Shown in pieces: positions 50,391 to 60,779 of a stretch of DNA of 64,000 bases (its first letter is position 1; each line of letters opens with the position of its first letter). Source of the DNA: Diplonema japonicum (Eukaryota > Euglenozoa > Diplonemea > Diplonemida > Diplonemidae); assembly GCA_964019335.1 (NCBI GenBank), contig OZ025730.1, forward strand, positions 206,001 through 270,000, in the 5' to 3' direction. A program made the translations under genes and the position numbers. The notes beneath the pieces were generated by a model that was not told the DNA's origin, did not search any database, and saw nothing but the letters and a program-made list of their open reading frames with translations.

Positions 50391-51585
50391 TCACACCTTG
50401 TCGATGACCTCTAGCTCATCCATCATGGCGGCTAGCTCCGAGTTGATCTCAACGTACCGCTCACGTGACATTCCTTGTATCTCGATTTCTTCACCATTTC
50501 CATCGCCGGAGTTGTTGGCTTGGTTCTCCCCGAAAGGGGAGAACTTGAACCCTGTGTCCGTTGCCGTCTTCCCGAGAAACATTTGAAGGAAGTTGGCGTC
50601 GTGGTAGGCATGTTGATCGTCTCTGTTTGTGGTTTCACTTTCGCTTTTTCGGGAAGGTGTGATGGAAGGGGAGGGATCGCTCCCGTCTTTGGAAACAGGT
50701 TTACCCAATGATTCCATTGCAGCGATTCTTTGATCATCTGTTTGCGAAATGTACAAATTCGTCCCGTACGTTATGTCTCGGAGCTTGTAATTGAAATGGT
50801 CGGATTTGCGCTGGTTTGTGATTTTCCACGTGAGGGGATGCTCGAAGACCTCGACGAGGGGGTCGCTACCTTGTGTGAAATATCGGACGACACCGGGGGT
50901 TTCAACAAGTTCGTCGTTTGGCATTGGACCGCCGACTTCAAGTGGAAAGTTCCCCCGTTCTGTTTGAAGATTCTCTCGCAAGAACAACGACACCTTTGTC
51001 CGCCTGTCTTGGAAAAATTTGCAAAGCAAACCCCGAATACCGTGGAACTGTGCCACGGAAATCTTTCTCATGGTGTCCTCTAGTTGTATCAACGCGGAGT
51101 CGATGACCAACCTCGCGTGAGATTCTGGTTCTGTGAGTAATCTACTGGCTTCGATATGGTTTAAAGTCACTGCAATGAGATCCTTCGGGTGGGTTAGGTT
51201 CACCACCTGGTACTTAAACCCCATCACCATCAGCTCGTACATTTTCTCCATGCTCTGCTCGCTTAGCTTCATGATGCTCGTGTTGGCGATGGTGTGGAAG
51301 ATGCCCTTCATGTATGTGTTGCTTGGGAGCGGTCCGGGTTTCAGCAGTTCCCTGAAAACCTTCGGGTTGTACAGCTGTTTGATGATATCCGTGAGGACAC
51401 GTTCTATCTTGTCTTTTCGTATCTTTTGACTGTATAATCTCTGTTCTAATATATAAACCATCTCGCCGCCCATGTTGCAATGGATAAAAGGAATTGCCAT
51501 CTGTTGTGTGTGTGTGTGTGTGGGTGCATACTCTGATCATGTCCGCTTTCGGTCCCCACTCGAAATCCATGCCGCCTGTTGACAT
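50391..51585 (-). CDS. OSCP1: OSCP1 (organic solute carrier partner 1) orthologue, two exons
   Basis: 387 residues. OSCP1 is a conserved protein of ciliated organisms, linked to cilia/basal bodies and to membrane transport. Shared blocks are MGGEMVYILEQRL (about 28-40), ASIMRL-type TSIMKLSEQSMEKMYELM, FKYQVV with HPKDLIAVTLNHIEA, and the C-terminal LAAMMDELE. I join a small first exon (51532-51585, MSTGGMDFEWGPKADMIR) to 50391-51500 across a 31-nt intron, 51501-51531 (GTATGCACCCACACAC...AACAG), in frame. The alternative is that trans-splicing occurs at the same AG and translation begins at the adjacent ATG, leaving no leader; then the protein has 369 residues. A dead piggyBac copy is inserted about 96 bases 5' of the upstream ATG. 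No paralogue is visible. Confidence 0.92.
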
Positions 51586-51680
51586 TTTTTCCCCCTTCCC
51601 TTCCTCTTCCCCCACCTCCCCCTCTTCTTCTCTCCTTTTTTTTTGTTTTTTTTTTTTTTTTTTTCGTTGCGATTTTGTGT

Positions 51681-53456
51681 TTAACCCATAACACTCCAAG
51701 GCGCAAATATTTGTCGTTTTGAAAAATCGTTTTTTTCTCTAAGTACTTTTTCGTCCCCACGACCCCTGGATCTCCAAGAACGACTATAGTGAGGAGTTAT
51801 TTTCAACTGCAATTCATGTTGCACTGCATCACTTTACCTTGTTATCCACCCACCAAGTGGGTCCCAAATCCGAGTGGATAGGCGAAAAAACGCAAAATAA
51901 CGGGTGTGCAGACTGTGTCCAAAAAACGCAAAGGTAAAGCCAAAACAGCTACGGACGAGGTCCAATCTTCATGGGTAAGGGAGTTGGTACCCATAGAGAC
52001 CATAAAATAGGCCGGTGGGGGGGAAAAAAGCTGTCCCGTGGTACGCAGAAACCTGACGACGCAAAATGATTATTCCTTCGGTTTTTTTGATAAGAAGTTC
52101 ACAGACGTCATCCAAGAAGAGACAAACAAGCATAAGGACGCTGAGATTGATAAGATTTCGACCCAGGACTCATTGAGCATTATAATGGGTTTGCGGCGTG
52201 CCCAGAATTAGCAAACGTATTGGTCCACAGGACCCATGAAAATCCCCCTTTTCAGTAACACGAAGCCCAGGAGACGCTACCAGGAAATTAAAAGTAGCCT
52301 CCACTTCACTCACACAGAAGAGTCAAACGGTGATGTGTTGTGGAAGACACGAGGGTTTCTGGACAGAATTGGTAACAAGTGGGCAAAAACAGCAGTGCCA
52401 GGAAAATATTTAAGCATTGACGAGACACTCGTACCGTCACGGGGCAATTGGGGGGGCTTGGGGTCTACTGTCCTCTCAAGCGTAAGAGATATGGCATAAA
52501 AATATACTGCCTAAACTGCGTGAGCACGGGTTATCTTTCGCGTTTTCACATCCACGCCACCAAAATCGAGGGGCACGCACTTGAAGATTTCAGTGTCGTG
52601 GAAAAGGTGGTGCTGGGGTTAACGGGGAATTTTCGGGGAACGACAACACGGTAGTTTGCAATAACTACTTTTCGACTGTGGGTCTGGCCGAAGCCCTGTG
52701 AAAAAACTGTGAGGGGGCTTGCATTTCGTTGGAGTGTCGCGGACTCTTCTGGTGGGCCCTAGAAGTGACAATAGTTAACTGCCTTGCACTTTAAATAAAA
52801 TATGGTTAGGGTTCAGCCAAAGAGATACAAAACCCTGGCTGCTTTTAAAGAGCGCTTTCGAGAGAGCCTAAATGATGGGTCCAGCGTTGCAAAAACACCA
52901 CTCCCGGCACCCAACTAGTGGAGCACACACACCCGACACCCCAGATTACACCAAACGTGGCCACCAACCACTCAAAGGGGGCAACTCCAGGTTCTGCAGG
53001 TTGAAAGGATGACACAAAACGCACAATCTACAAATGCTACACCTGTAACCAACACCTCTGTCCAAATAAGTGCTTTTTTCGTACCACTCTTCCATCACCC
53101 CAAAAAGGCTTCTTGACGATTTCGAGGCCGATATTCCCCCGCAAATAGGCACTTCTCTCGGTCTGAGACATCTGAGGGGTCCTGATGCTGCTTTTTTTGT
53201 CCCAAGATGCTCAATTTACACCCCCCCGTGCACAACCCATTTTGACATGGTCGTTTTTGAGCACCCTACGGCCGTTCAACTCTTCATCCCCTTTGTATTT
53301 TTATTAATTTTTGAGCTTTTTTTTAAATTTTCCTGGTCCAAAAAACCCGTTTTACCTGCAAACGGGGGTTGAATGCTGCCATTTCCCCCCTCAAATTATG
53401 AAAAGGGGCAAAAAAGGGACCCCTATGTAGATAGGCCCCGGAGTGTTATGGGTTAA
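51681..53456 (+). mobile_element. piggyBac-superfamily transposon, TTAA-flanked, degenerate
   Basis: 1776 bp bounded by TTAA target duplications (51681-51684 and 53453-53456) and 13-bp perfect inverted repeats CCCATAACACTCC / GGAGTGTTATGGG directly inside them (51685-51697, 53440-53452). A piggyBac-type transposase remnant fills the interior on the plus strand, opposite to all host genes. The element is shorter than usual for an intact piggyBac (about 2.4 kb), consistent with internal loss. It lies between the OSCP1 gene and the four-helix gene; the two TTAA copies mark a clean insertion. Confidence 0.93.
52090..53095 (+). pseudogene. Dead piggyBac transposase
   Basis: Pieces of a DDE_Tnp_1_7 transposase in changing frames: an N-terminal part with FTDVIQEETN and IIMGLRRAQN, then YWS, LHF, and KYLSIDETLVPSRG carrying the first catalytic Asp; then in another frame YGIKIYCLNCVSTGY, and in a third VVCNNYFSTVGLAEAL, where the second catalytic Asp is Asn. 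After a gap come WWALEVTIVNCLAL, then RYKTLAAFKERF, and near 52990-53090 a C-terminal Cys-rich motif (KCYTCNQHLCPNKCFF). Defects: an in-frame TAG at 52209, a frameshift in the G run near 52450, a TGA after AEAL (about 52700), and loss of the segment that should carry the third Asp. It cannot make an active enzyme. Confidence 0.9.
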
Positions 53457-53763
53457 AAAAAAAAAAAAAATGGAGCAAAAAAAAAGATTTTTTTTTCCGA
53501 GTTTTTTTTTTTTTTCACTTACTACATACAGGGGGATGGGTGGGTAGAGTAGACTGGAGAAGAAAAAAAAAAGAAAAAAAAAAAGAAGCACTCTTTTTTT
53601 TTTTTTTCCTTCTTTCTCCCACCCTCCCCTCCCCCCCCCCCCCTTTTTTATTGTTGTATTTTTTCTATCCTTATACAAAAAAAAAATTCTTTTTTTTTTC
53701 TTTTTTCTCTTTCTTTCCCTCTATTATTATCTACTGGGTTTTGACGAGAGTTCCCCTCCATAT
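53457..53763. other. Intergenic, homopolymer-rich
   Basis: T, A and C runs between the transposon and the four-helix gene; nothing gene-like. Confidence 0.6.
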
Positions 53764-54648
53764 TCAATTGAAATCACGGTCCACGTCTGCCTCCTCAGCA
53801 GGTGGTTCCAGCAACTTATATTCATAAGCAAGAAGATGCTTCACACCGGGTTCGGTTTCGGTCCCCTCGATTTCCCGCTCAAGCGAGGCGTGCAAATACC
53901 CAGGCACCGTAGAGTCTTTTGGACATCTTCTAAGCACCGATGCAATCTCATCCCATTCATCAAGAATATGCCCTGGTATACTCCGGGTAGCATTACTAAA
54001 GAGCAAGAAACCGTTTATTATGTAAACAAAAAGAGTAACACCATGGGCCACGAACATGGCGGTGAAAGGCGGGGTTTTAAAGAGATGGTCAGGAGGCTCG
54101 CTTGTACAATGCTGGATATATGTTTCGAGATGAGATGCTAGATCGGCAGGGTGGTTCAAAGCTATGATGGCCCAGACTATCATAACAACCTCCAAAAGCA
54201 GCAAAAAACCTTTTGAGATAAAAACCGAACCGTAGCGAACCTCATGCCAGTTGTAATTGAAACCGATTTTGTTTACAAAAGTCATCAGGACTGCACCGCT
54301 TGAGACGAGAACACCTCGTTTTATCAAACCTGTCGTGAGTGCTATAATGGGAGCACGCGTAGTTTCATCTAGACGGAATTGTTCAACGTTGTAGTCCCCG
54401 ATGCTCATGTCGCTGACGTACCCGCACCCGGATACAAAGGAGCTTTCGAGGAACGTGTCGAGGCTTAAGTCTCCTGAGGGGAACCAGAAGTCTTTCACCG
54501 TCTTTTCAGCGTTCGTACTCACATTTGTCAGGGTGATCACCGCGCACACCAGGCATCCCAGGGCCACCAGGATGTTCACGTTTCTGAGGAACCTCTCCTC
54601 ATACAACCGCAGCCCTGCGGGGAACACCGGGGCTACCGTAGTGAACAT
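53764..54648 (-). CDS. Multi-pass membrane protein, unknown
   Basis: 294 residues with three clear transmembrane helices (about 23-43, 140-163 and 198-222) and a weaker one near 105-127 (LIKRGVLVSSGAVLMTFV). The loop between helices 1 and 2 (about 45-95) contains one Cys and a FLESSFVSGCGYVSD string. The C-terminal 70 residues are cytosolic and acidic. No family recognised; topology is like small tetraspan proteins but no CCG or claudin motif is present. One exon, ATG at 54648. Confidence 0.75.
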   Translation of the reverse strand: MFTTVAPVFPAGLRLYEERFLRNVNILVALGCLVCAVITLTNVSTNAEKTVKDFWFPSGDLSLDTFLESSFVSGCGYVSDMSIGDYNVEQFRLDETTRAPIIALTTGLIKRGVLVSSGAVLMTFVNKIGFNYNWHEVRYGSVFISKGFLLLLEVVMIVWAIIALNHPADLASHLETYIQHCTSEPPDHLFKTPPFTAMFVAHGVTLFVYIINGFLLFSNATRSIPGHILDEWDEIASVLRRCPKDSTVPGYLHASLEREIEGTETEPGVKHLLAYEYKLLEPPAEEADVDRDFN

Positions 54649-54819
54649 TTACAACCCTTCTTTTTTTTTTGTTGTGGATGTGATATTGTGAGGGGGGGGG
54701 GGAAGAAAAAAAACACTTTTCAAACTTTTTTTTTTATTCCTCTTTTTTTTTTTTTTTTCTTTAGTTCTCACACTTTAAAATCTCGATAAAATTTCAGTGT
54801 GCATGGGGGTGCTCACTGT

Positions 54820-55089
54820 TCAGGAAGAAATCCACACTAATCGGTCACCGTTCTGCGGTTGCTGTCTGGTGCCTGCGGTGGCTGTTTGTCGCGATGAGAT
54901 GGACGGCATCTGGGCAAGAAACATTGCTTGGAGTCGTGCTAGGTAGGGGGCGGTTTGGCTCGAGGAGAAGAGTGGTCTCCTGTCGTAGCCGTGTGCCGTC
55001 GGGCGCACCCTTGATTTGGCGTTGGCGGGGAAGGCTGACCTTCCACAGTGTGCTGAACATTTCTGGATGCGACCCAAGATGTATCGCAT
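54820..55089 (-). CDS. Possible 89-residue small protein
   Basis: MRYILGRIQKCSAHCGRSAF..., basic and Ser/Gln-rich, no recognised domain. The gene-like sign is a T19-type tract and CGGAG acceptor 12 bases before the ATG, and a GC content well above the surrounding intergenic DNA. A second frame inside (MFSTLWKVSLPRQRQ..., 54845-55060) is equally open, so the real frame is uncertain. Confidence 0.4.
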   Translation of the reverse strand: MRYILGRIQKCSAHCGRSAFPANAKSRVRPTAHGYDRRPLFSSSQTAPYLARLQAMFLAQMPSISSRQTATAGTRQQPQNGDRLVWISS

Positions 55090-55151
55090 CCTTGCGGCTT
55101 TCTCCGAAAAAAAAAAAAAAAATAAAAAATTGAGCTTTTTTTTTTTTTTTC

Positions 55152-55745
55152 TTATTTGGTCTTTTTTGTCTCTTTCGCGTCTTTTTTTCCTTTTTCTTTC
55201 TTGAACTGCTGCACCTTTACCTTTACAAGCAGGCGGCCGACGTCAATCAGAATTTGCATAAGGATTAAAAAAAGAAGGACCAACATGGGGAGGCACCACG
55301 TAACGGCAAGGAAGGTCCCGTTTGGATCGAAGTAGTTTTGCGTCGCAAAATCCTTCCAGTTGTCTATGCCGTACTGGTTGATGTAGGACGCGGAGGAGGT
55401 GAGGAGGGCGATGGTGAGGAAGAAACCGATTTTGAAATTGCTGCTGGAACCGAAGATGACTGTCCCAAGCCACACGAGCCACACGGCAGCATGCACTCCC
55501 CCCATCACCTTCAGCCAGTCCTCGCTCCAGTCTACTGCCTTGTAAAAACCCATTGCCTCGTCGTACGCTTGCTCGCCTGCTTTGCCTACCAAGCTTTGCA
55601 TCCCCTCCAAGCTCAGTTCGTATTCCCCAAAGGTGCTGTTTTTCCATGCACTCCCAAGTTCGCTGAAAGCATCTTCGTGGCTGGTGACCACCTGGTCCAA
55701 AAACCCGTCAAAGGTTTCTTGGATCTGACTCAGGATGTCGTTCAT
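55152..55745 (-). CDS. TMEM18: TMEM18-family nuclear-envelope membrane protein
   Basis: 197 residues. TMEM18 is a conserved small protein of the inner nuclear membrane and ER, reported to bind DNA through its basic tail. Recognised by WLKVMGGVHAAVWLVWLGTV (about 80-100), SASYINQYGIDNWKDFATQNYFDPNGTF (about 125-150, where YIN..W..F....YFD..G.F is the family signature), three transmembrane helices and a Lys-rich tail (FKKEKGKKDAKETKK). The N-terminal 70 residues are an added helical extension compared with the animal protein. The ATG at 55745 follows a C16-C19 tract and CAG acceptor closely. Confidence 0.92.
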   Translation of the reverse strand: MNDILSQIQETFDGFLDQVVTSHEDAFSELGSAWKNSTFGEYELSLEGMQSLVGKAGEQAYDEAMGFYKAVDWSEDWLKVMGGVHAAVWLVWLGTVIFGSSSNFKIGFFLTIALLTSSASYINQYGIDNWKDFATQNYFDPNGTFLAVTWCLPMLVLLFLILMQILIDVGRLLVKVKVQQFKKEKGKKDAKETKKTK

Positions 55746-57110
55746 TTTTCTTAAAAAGTTTTTTTTTTGCGTTTGCTGGGGGGGGGGGGGGGGGGGGTTA
55801 CGATGCGAGAAAAGAAAAGCCGCGAAGGAGAAAAAAGCAGATTTCCGATGGGTAATATCCAAAGAGGTAGTACGACGATATCGGGATATTGGGGATGCTA
55901 TTTGCACAAACTGCAACGTGCGGCTGTTCAGAGACGAATTCTGCGATAAGCCCCACGGAGACCTTCCTCAAAAACCCACAGAAGAAAAATAAAAAAGAAG
56001 AAGGAAAAAAAAAGGAAAAAAAAAACAATAACTACATACACCTACACCTACAGGAAACGCTAAAAAAAGAAAGAAAAAAAAAAAAAAAAAAAAAAACAAC
56101 AACAACAACATTTTCTTTTTTGTTTCTCTTTTCTTTTTTTTTTTTATTGTTACTGATTTCAAAAAAAAGGGGGGGGGTTCTCTCGCACGTCATATTAATT
56201 GTGTATAATTTTGAATTCTCTTCCCTCGCTCTCTCTTTCCCCCCCTTTTTCTTTTTCTTTTGTCCCCCCCCTTTCTGGTTCGGCTCCGCACTACAGCTTC
56301 AGTTCTCGAACGCTACGCTACGTGGATTTCAGGATTCTTTTTATTCTTTGGCTTTACAGGTGGGAGATAGCGGGTAGTCGGAGTGCTCCGGACACTATAA
56401 ATGAGAGAATGGGAAGGGAAATTCCAAAAACCCCCTTTTCGCAACTTTCATTCACAATTTTTTTTTTTTCTGCTTCTTTTTTTTTTTTTTTTTTCTTTTC
56501 CCAGTTTAATTTTTTTTTTTTCTTTTTAAAAACGCCTCATATCTCTAAAAATCCGTTTTGGCACCCCCCTTGTGTCTGGAGGAATAAGCGGACAAAAAAG
56601 TTTTTGCTATTTTCTTTTTATAAAACGTGCTGAAACCACCCCCGGCCACGAGCGGGCGACAAAATATTTCTCCCGAAAAGTTTTCAAAGCTCCCTCGGAA
56701 GGGTTGGTTCTTGCATGAGCGAATAAGCTGGAAATTCTTGAGAAAGACTTTACCAGCTAGAGATATGAGGCGTAAAGCCATCCATGTCAGGGGCCTATCA
56801 TAAAAGAAAAAAAAAAACGAAAAAACCAGGAGAGAGTAATGAAATGAGAAGTGGGTTAAAAAAAAAAACCCCCCCCCGCAAAAAAAAGGTGGTAAAGCAG
56901 GCAGTAAAGGTTCTTCTTTTTGTATTCTTCTTCCCCCCCCCCCCCCCACCCACCCTTGTTCTTCTTTTTAAACGGTAAGAAATACACTGAAAAGAACATC
57001 AAGAGAACGAGGAGGGAGGGGGGGGGGGGGGGGGGGAAGAGAGAGAAAAGAAAATATTATTTGTAAAACAGTAAACAGCTAAAAAAAACACCCCCTTTTT
57101 TTTCTTCTTC
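55746..57110. other. 1.4-kb intergenic region with one MITE-like element
   Basis: A/T, C and G homopolymers; the only ordered sequence is the inverted-repeat pair at 56532-56773. No gene supported. Confidence 0.6.
56532..56773. mobile_element. MITE-like element with 16-bp perfect inverted repeats
   Basis: ACGCCTCATATCTCTA at 56532-56547 is matched by its exact reverse complement TAGAGATATGAGGCGT at 56758-56773, 242 bp overall. The interior is unique within the window and codes for nothing. The flanks are AAA on both sides, so a three-base target duplication is possible but not diagnostic. A non-autonomous transposon is the likely explanation. Confidence 0.6.
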
Positions 57111-57202
57111 TCAGTCTATTGTTATTTTAATTCTGACCAGTAAGAAGGTGCCTGGAATTAAACGGTAATGAGCATCGTGCAAAGGGATCGATCGGTATCC
57201 CT

Positions 57203-57237
<35 letters not shown>

Positions 57238-60170
57238 CCCGTCAAGAGGGCAGGACCGCCATATGAGAGAAAAAGGGCCCCTGTGGCACATGCGGTGTCG
57301 GCGAACACGCTGAGTCACACCGAGGGCGAGGTCGGAGACCAGAGAACTACAGAACTCCGTTCCGTCTAGGCCGGGGATTTTAAATCATGAAAAGACCATA
57401 CACATGGGTTGAGGAGAAAAGAAAAAAAAAAAAAAAAAAAAAAAAAAAAACATACCTGCCGGAGTTGAAGAAAAGGACAGGAAGCCTCCCCAATAAAATC
57501 GTCGCCGCCCACGATGTCGTGGTCCATCACACGCAAGGTCAGGATGGCGGTGGCGGGCTCCGTCACCGAAAAGTGAAAAGTCGTACCCCAGATGGGGTTG
57601 AACCCGTTGTCGGTAACCGACTTCGTCTGGAAGGGTTTCTTCCAAGTGTCATCCCTCTCGTTGGCCGACATTGCAACCACCACAAAAGGATCTATAATCT
57701 CACCTCTTGCAGCAAGGTTCGGTTTCGGGAGACACCCCCCTGAGATGACCTCCACGGTCAGTCGGTGTGTGGGCTCAGACAACATTTGTTGTTTCTTCCG
57801 CAGTTTTGCTGGTTTCAAAACGTACCCACACCCTCCGTTTTGCTTGAAGAAAGCTTGGTTAAGACGAACAGGGTAGTCACCTGTTTGAAAATTCAACGCT
57901 ACGAGTTGTGAGCCGTTCGCCCAGGCAGGGACGGGGTTAAAGTTCATGCTTGCAATACGTGTGCCTTGCGGGTATATCCTTGTCATGACCCCCATGTTCA
58001 TATCTGATAACCTTTCCTTCGCTTTGATAATGGTGTTGAGCGCTTTTTCAGACAGCGAGGTAACCTCCCCGATACCCCCTGCGCTGCCTAGGTGGTCCTT
58101 CACACCTCCGGGACGGAGTTTAGTGTTTTTGAAGAATATGGTGTCGGATAAAGTGGGTGCGATTTTTTTTTGGTTCGTGGGGTTGGTTTCATCGTCTTTT
58201 TCGTCCATGTCAACCGCACGGCCCGCGTGGTTGAGCTTGGGTCCTTTTACAAGGATTTTGTTCCGCAAACCGTTCGGCGAGAACTTGGGATCGTTGATGT
58301 CCTCAATACCAGTGATCGACTGCATCTTGCCCTGCCAGATGTCCGACATAATCTCCGCCATTCGCGACTGTTGCGCAATCGATGTATGCACCTCCAGCGA
58401 GACAATCACGGGCAGCTCCGACACCACAAACGCCGAGGCATCGATGGCACGAACCACATCGCTGAACAAAATCTTGCTCGTTGCAGTGTGCCCATGCGTT
58501 ACGACAGGATCGTTGTTCGGGCCGTCCCAACAATCGATTTCAAGGCATTTACACCCGCGTTCCAAAGCGTAAGTATACATTTCCGCTTTCGATTCCGAAC
58601 TGACCTGGTTACCACTGAGGTACGTGTTGTGGGATGACGAGATGTAGTAATGTGTGAGGGGGTGTTGCAAATCGTTGGGGAGCCTCTGCTCGACCCACCA
58701 TGAGTTCGCGGTTGATGTAATGTACTTCGAGAAATCGTGGAGAGTGAGCTTGTTTGGATCGTCATCAGTTGACCATTCTTGGATGAGCTTCCCGGTGCTG
58801 CGGACTGTTGACGATTCGTCTTGTTGCGTGTTGTTGAGGAAGTCCAACATGTTCTCTGTGAATGTCCGTTCGCTCTTGCTACACACGGTCTGGTACAGGG
58901 TTGTGAGCTCTGTGCGGAACTGTAGTTTTTCAAAAAACTTCATGAACTCGTCAAAGTCCACCTTCTCGTCACCGTCGACATCAAACTCATCAAATTTCTT
59001 TTTCAACTTTGACCTTTGTATCGAAACGTTCAATCTATCCATCAACTGCGTTACTTCTTTAAAATCCAAATACCCGCTGTTGTCGGTGTCGACCGCCCAC
59101 CACAGCTCCACCGTGCGGACGATATGGTGCATGGCGTAGGGGATCACGGGTTCGTTCTTTCCTTTCGCAAGGTTTTTTAACACGTTCGTGATTTCTTCCT
59201 CGTCCTCCGGTGCCGCGAGGAGTACGCACTCCCATCTTGTTTTGAGTGAATAGTTCGCTGAGTGAGGCAGTCGTTTCAAAGCCAAGCACAGCACCTTTCC
59301 TAGCATCTGTGTGGAGGGGATTCTTTTCCTCGCGTGGATCAGCACGCTTCTTACTTTTTTGATCACGAGAGGGTTCACACCGTCCTCCGGGTTGTGCTTC
59401 CCTTCCTCTACATCTGCATAAGTGTCGCCGACGTCCCTCGCACGGAAACAACAACACAGAACACTTCTCATTTTTTTCGTCGCGGTGGTGGCCAAGGGTG
59501 CTGTTGAGAATCTCCGTGTTGCAGTCCCGTCTGCATGCTTCCTCGATCCAAGGCCTTCCTCGTGGGACTGCTCGTTGTCGACAATTGCGGGGCCGGGTTT
59601 TTTAGAAGTGTCAGGCGGTGCCTGCACAACGACTGCGGCAGGAGGAGCAGGGGCATGGTCCTGTTCGATCGTTTGCGGGGGAAAAGTTTCCAACTCCAGA
59701 GCCATTGGAGAAGGCCGATCGAATGTTCTTGTCGATTGCATTGGTGAAATCGTGGTTTCTACTGGTGATATCGGGTGATGCACTACCTGAGGAGCATCTT
59801 GCTTCCACATCCACACATCGTTGTCGCTCCATGTAGCACGGGCAGAGGATACTTGTAAGACAGCTGAACCAAGCAGGGTTACACGCCCATGGGAATCTGT
59901 CACCAATTCGCGTGTGGGGGGGAGCACGGTTCCGTCCGGGAAAGTAAACACGACTTGGTTTCGAGTGACATGGGCCACCTGCCCACTGCTCGTCGCCCAT
60001 TTTCCTTGCAGCTTGCTGAGGAGCCCACCGACGTTCCCTTTAAAATGCCTCCTCCGTGTCTCGATCTCTTTCTCCGGGTACCCGTTTGCATGCCCCACCA
60101 GCAGCGGGGTTTGTAAAGGCGATCGGACCCTTCTTGGGAACGGTGTTCGAGTTTCTCCATTTACATTCAT
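57111..60170 (-). CDS. Phosphoinositide-specific phospholipase C, delta type, two exons
   Basis: Hydrolyses PIP2 to IP3 and diacylglycerol. Exon 1 57456-60170, exon 2 57111-57200, intron 57201-57455 (255 nt); 934 residues. N-terminal ~275 residues are a unique region with a small beta domain; a PH-like region was sought but is not clear. EF hands: DTDNSGYLDFKEV (about 362) and DVDGDEKVDFDEF (about 398). The X box has both catalytic His (SSSHNTYLSGNQ about 513, VTHGHTATS about 558) and DCWDG; the Y box has NFNPVPAWANGSQLVALNFQTGD and VRLNQAFF (about 745-775); the C2 domain begins LTVEVISGGCLP (about 805) and ends, after the join RQ-GYRSIPLHD, in FLLVRIKITID. I start at the ATG at 60170; the frame upstream begins with TTG. 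Confidence 0.96.
57201..57455 (-). other. PLC intron with complementary T and A tracts at its ends
   Basis: Starts GTATG followed by about 31 T, and ends with about 37 A followed by CAG. The exon join across it (RQ|GYRSI) restores the C2 domain. The tracts could pair and bring the splice sites together. Interior of about 180 bases has no open frame of interest. Confidence 0.85.
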
Positions 60171-60262
60171 TACAACACGAAGAAAACGCACTGTCAAGCC
60201 CTACCTAGGGCTGGCGCTTTCTATCTCACCGCATGCTAGTCTTTTGTCTTTCAAAAAAAAAA

Positions 60263-60293
<31 letters not shown>

Positions 60294-60779
60294 GCGAGCG
60301 TGGAAGAACACACAAGAATATAGACACTTAAAAAAAAGGGGGGTCGAGAAAAAGGTCCGAGAAAAAAAGGGGGCTGGGAGGATATGATGGAAAAGAGTGA
60401 GGGGGGAAAGTTCGTTGAAGGCAAAAAAAAAGGGGGGGGGAAGAAAGAAAAAGAGAGAAAAAAAAAGAAGACTGGTTACCCTAAAGCAGCCTATAAACGC
60501 CACCAAGGCAAGGGAGGCATGACGTAAGTACGCCAATGGGAGCCTCTTCCGTTTTTTGTTTTTGTTTTTTCCTTTGTGACACCTTGCCCGTGCACTTTGA
60601 GCGCTGGAGGAACTCTTTTTTTTTTTTTTTTTTTTCCTTCTCTTTTTTTTTATTCCCCCCCTTTTTCCAACAACAAAAAAAAGGAAAAAAAAAAGGGAAA
60701 AAATTGCACGTAGGGGGGGGGGGGGGGGGGTTGTTAAATAAAATACGTTACAGCGCGACCATCGCTCCGACCCAAACGC
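60171..60779. other. Intergenic, homopolymer-rich
   Basis: T, A and G runs (G18 near 60713-60731). No gene supported; a 111-codon frame here begins with TTG and is mostly Phe/Lys. Confidence 0.6.
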
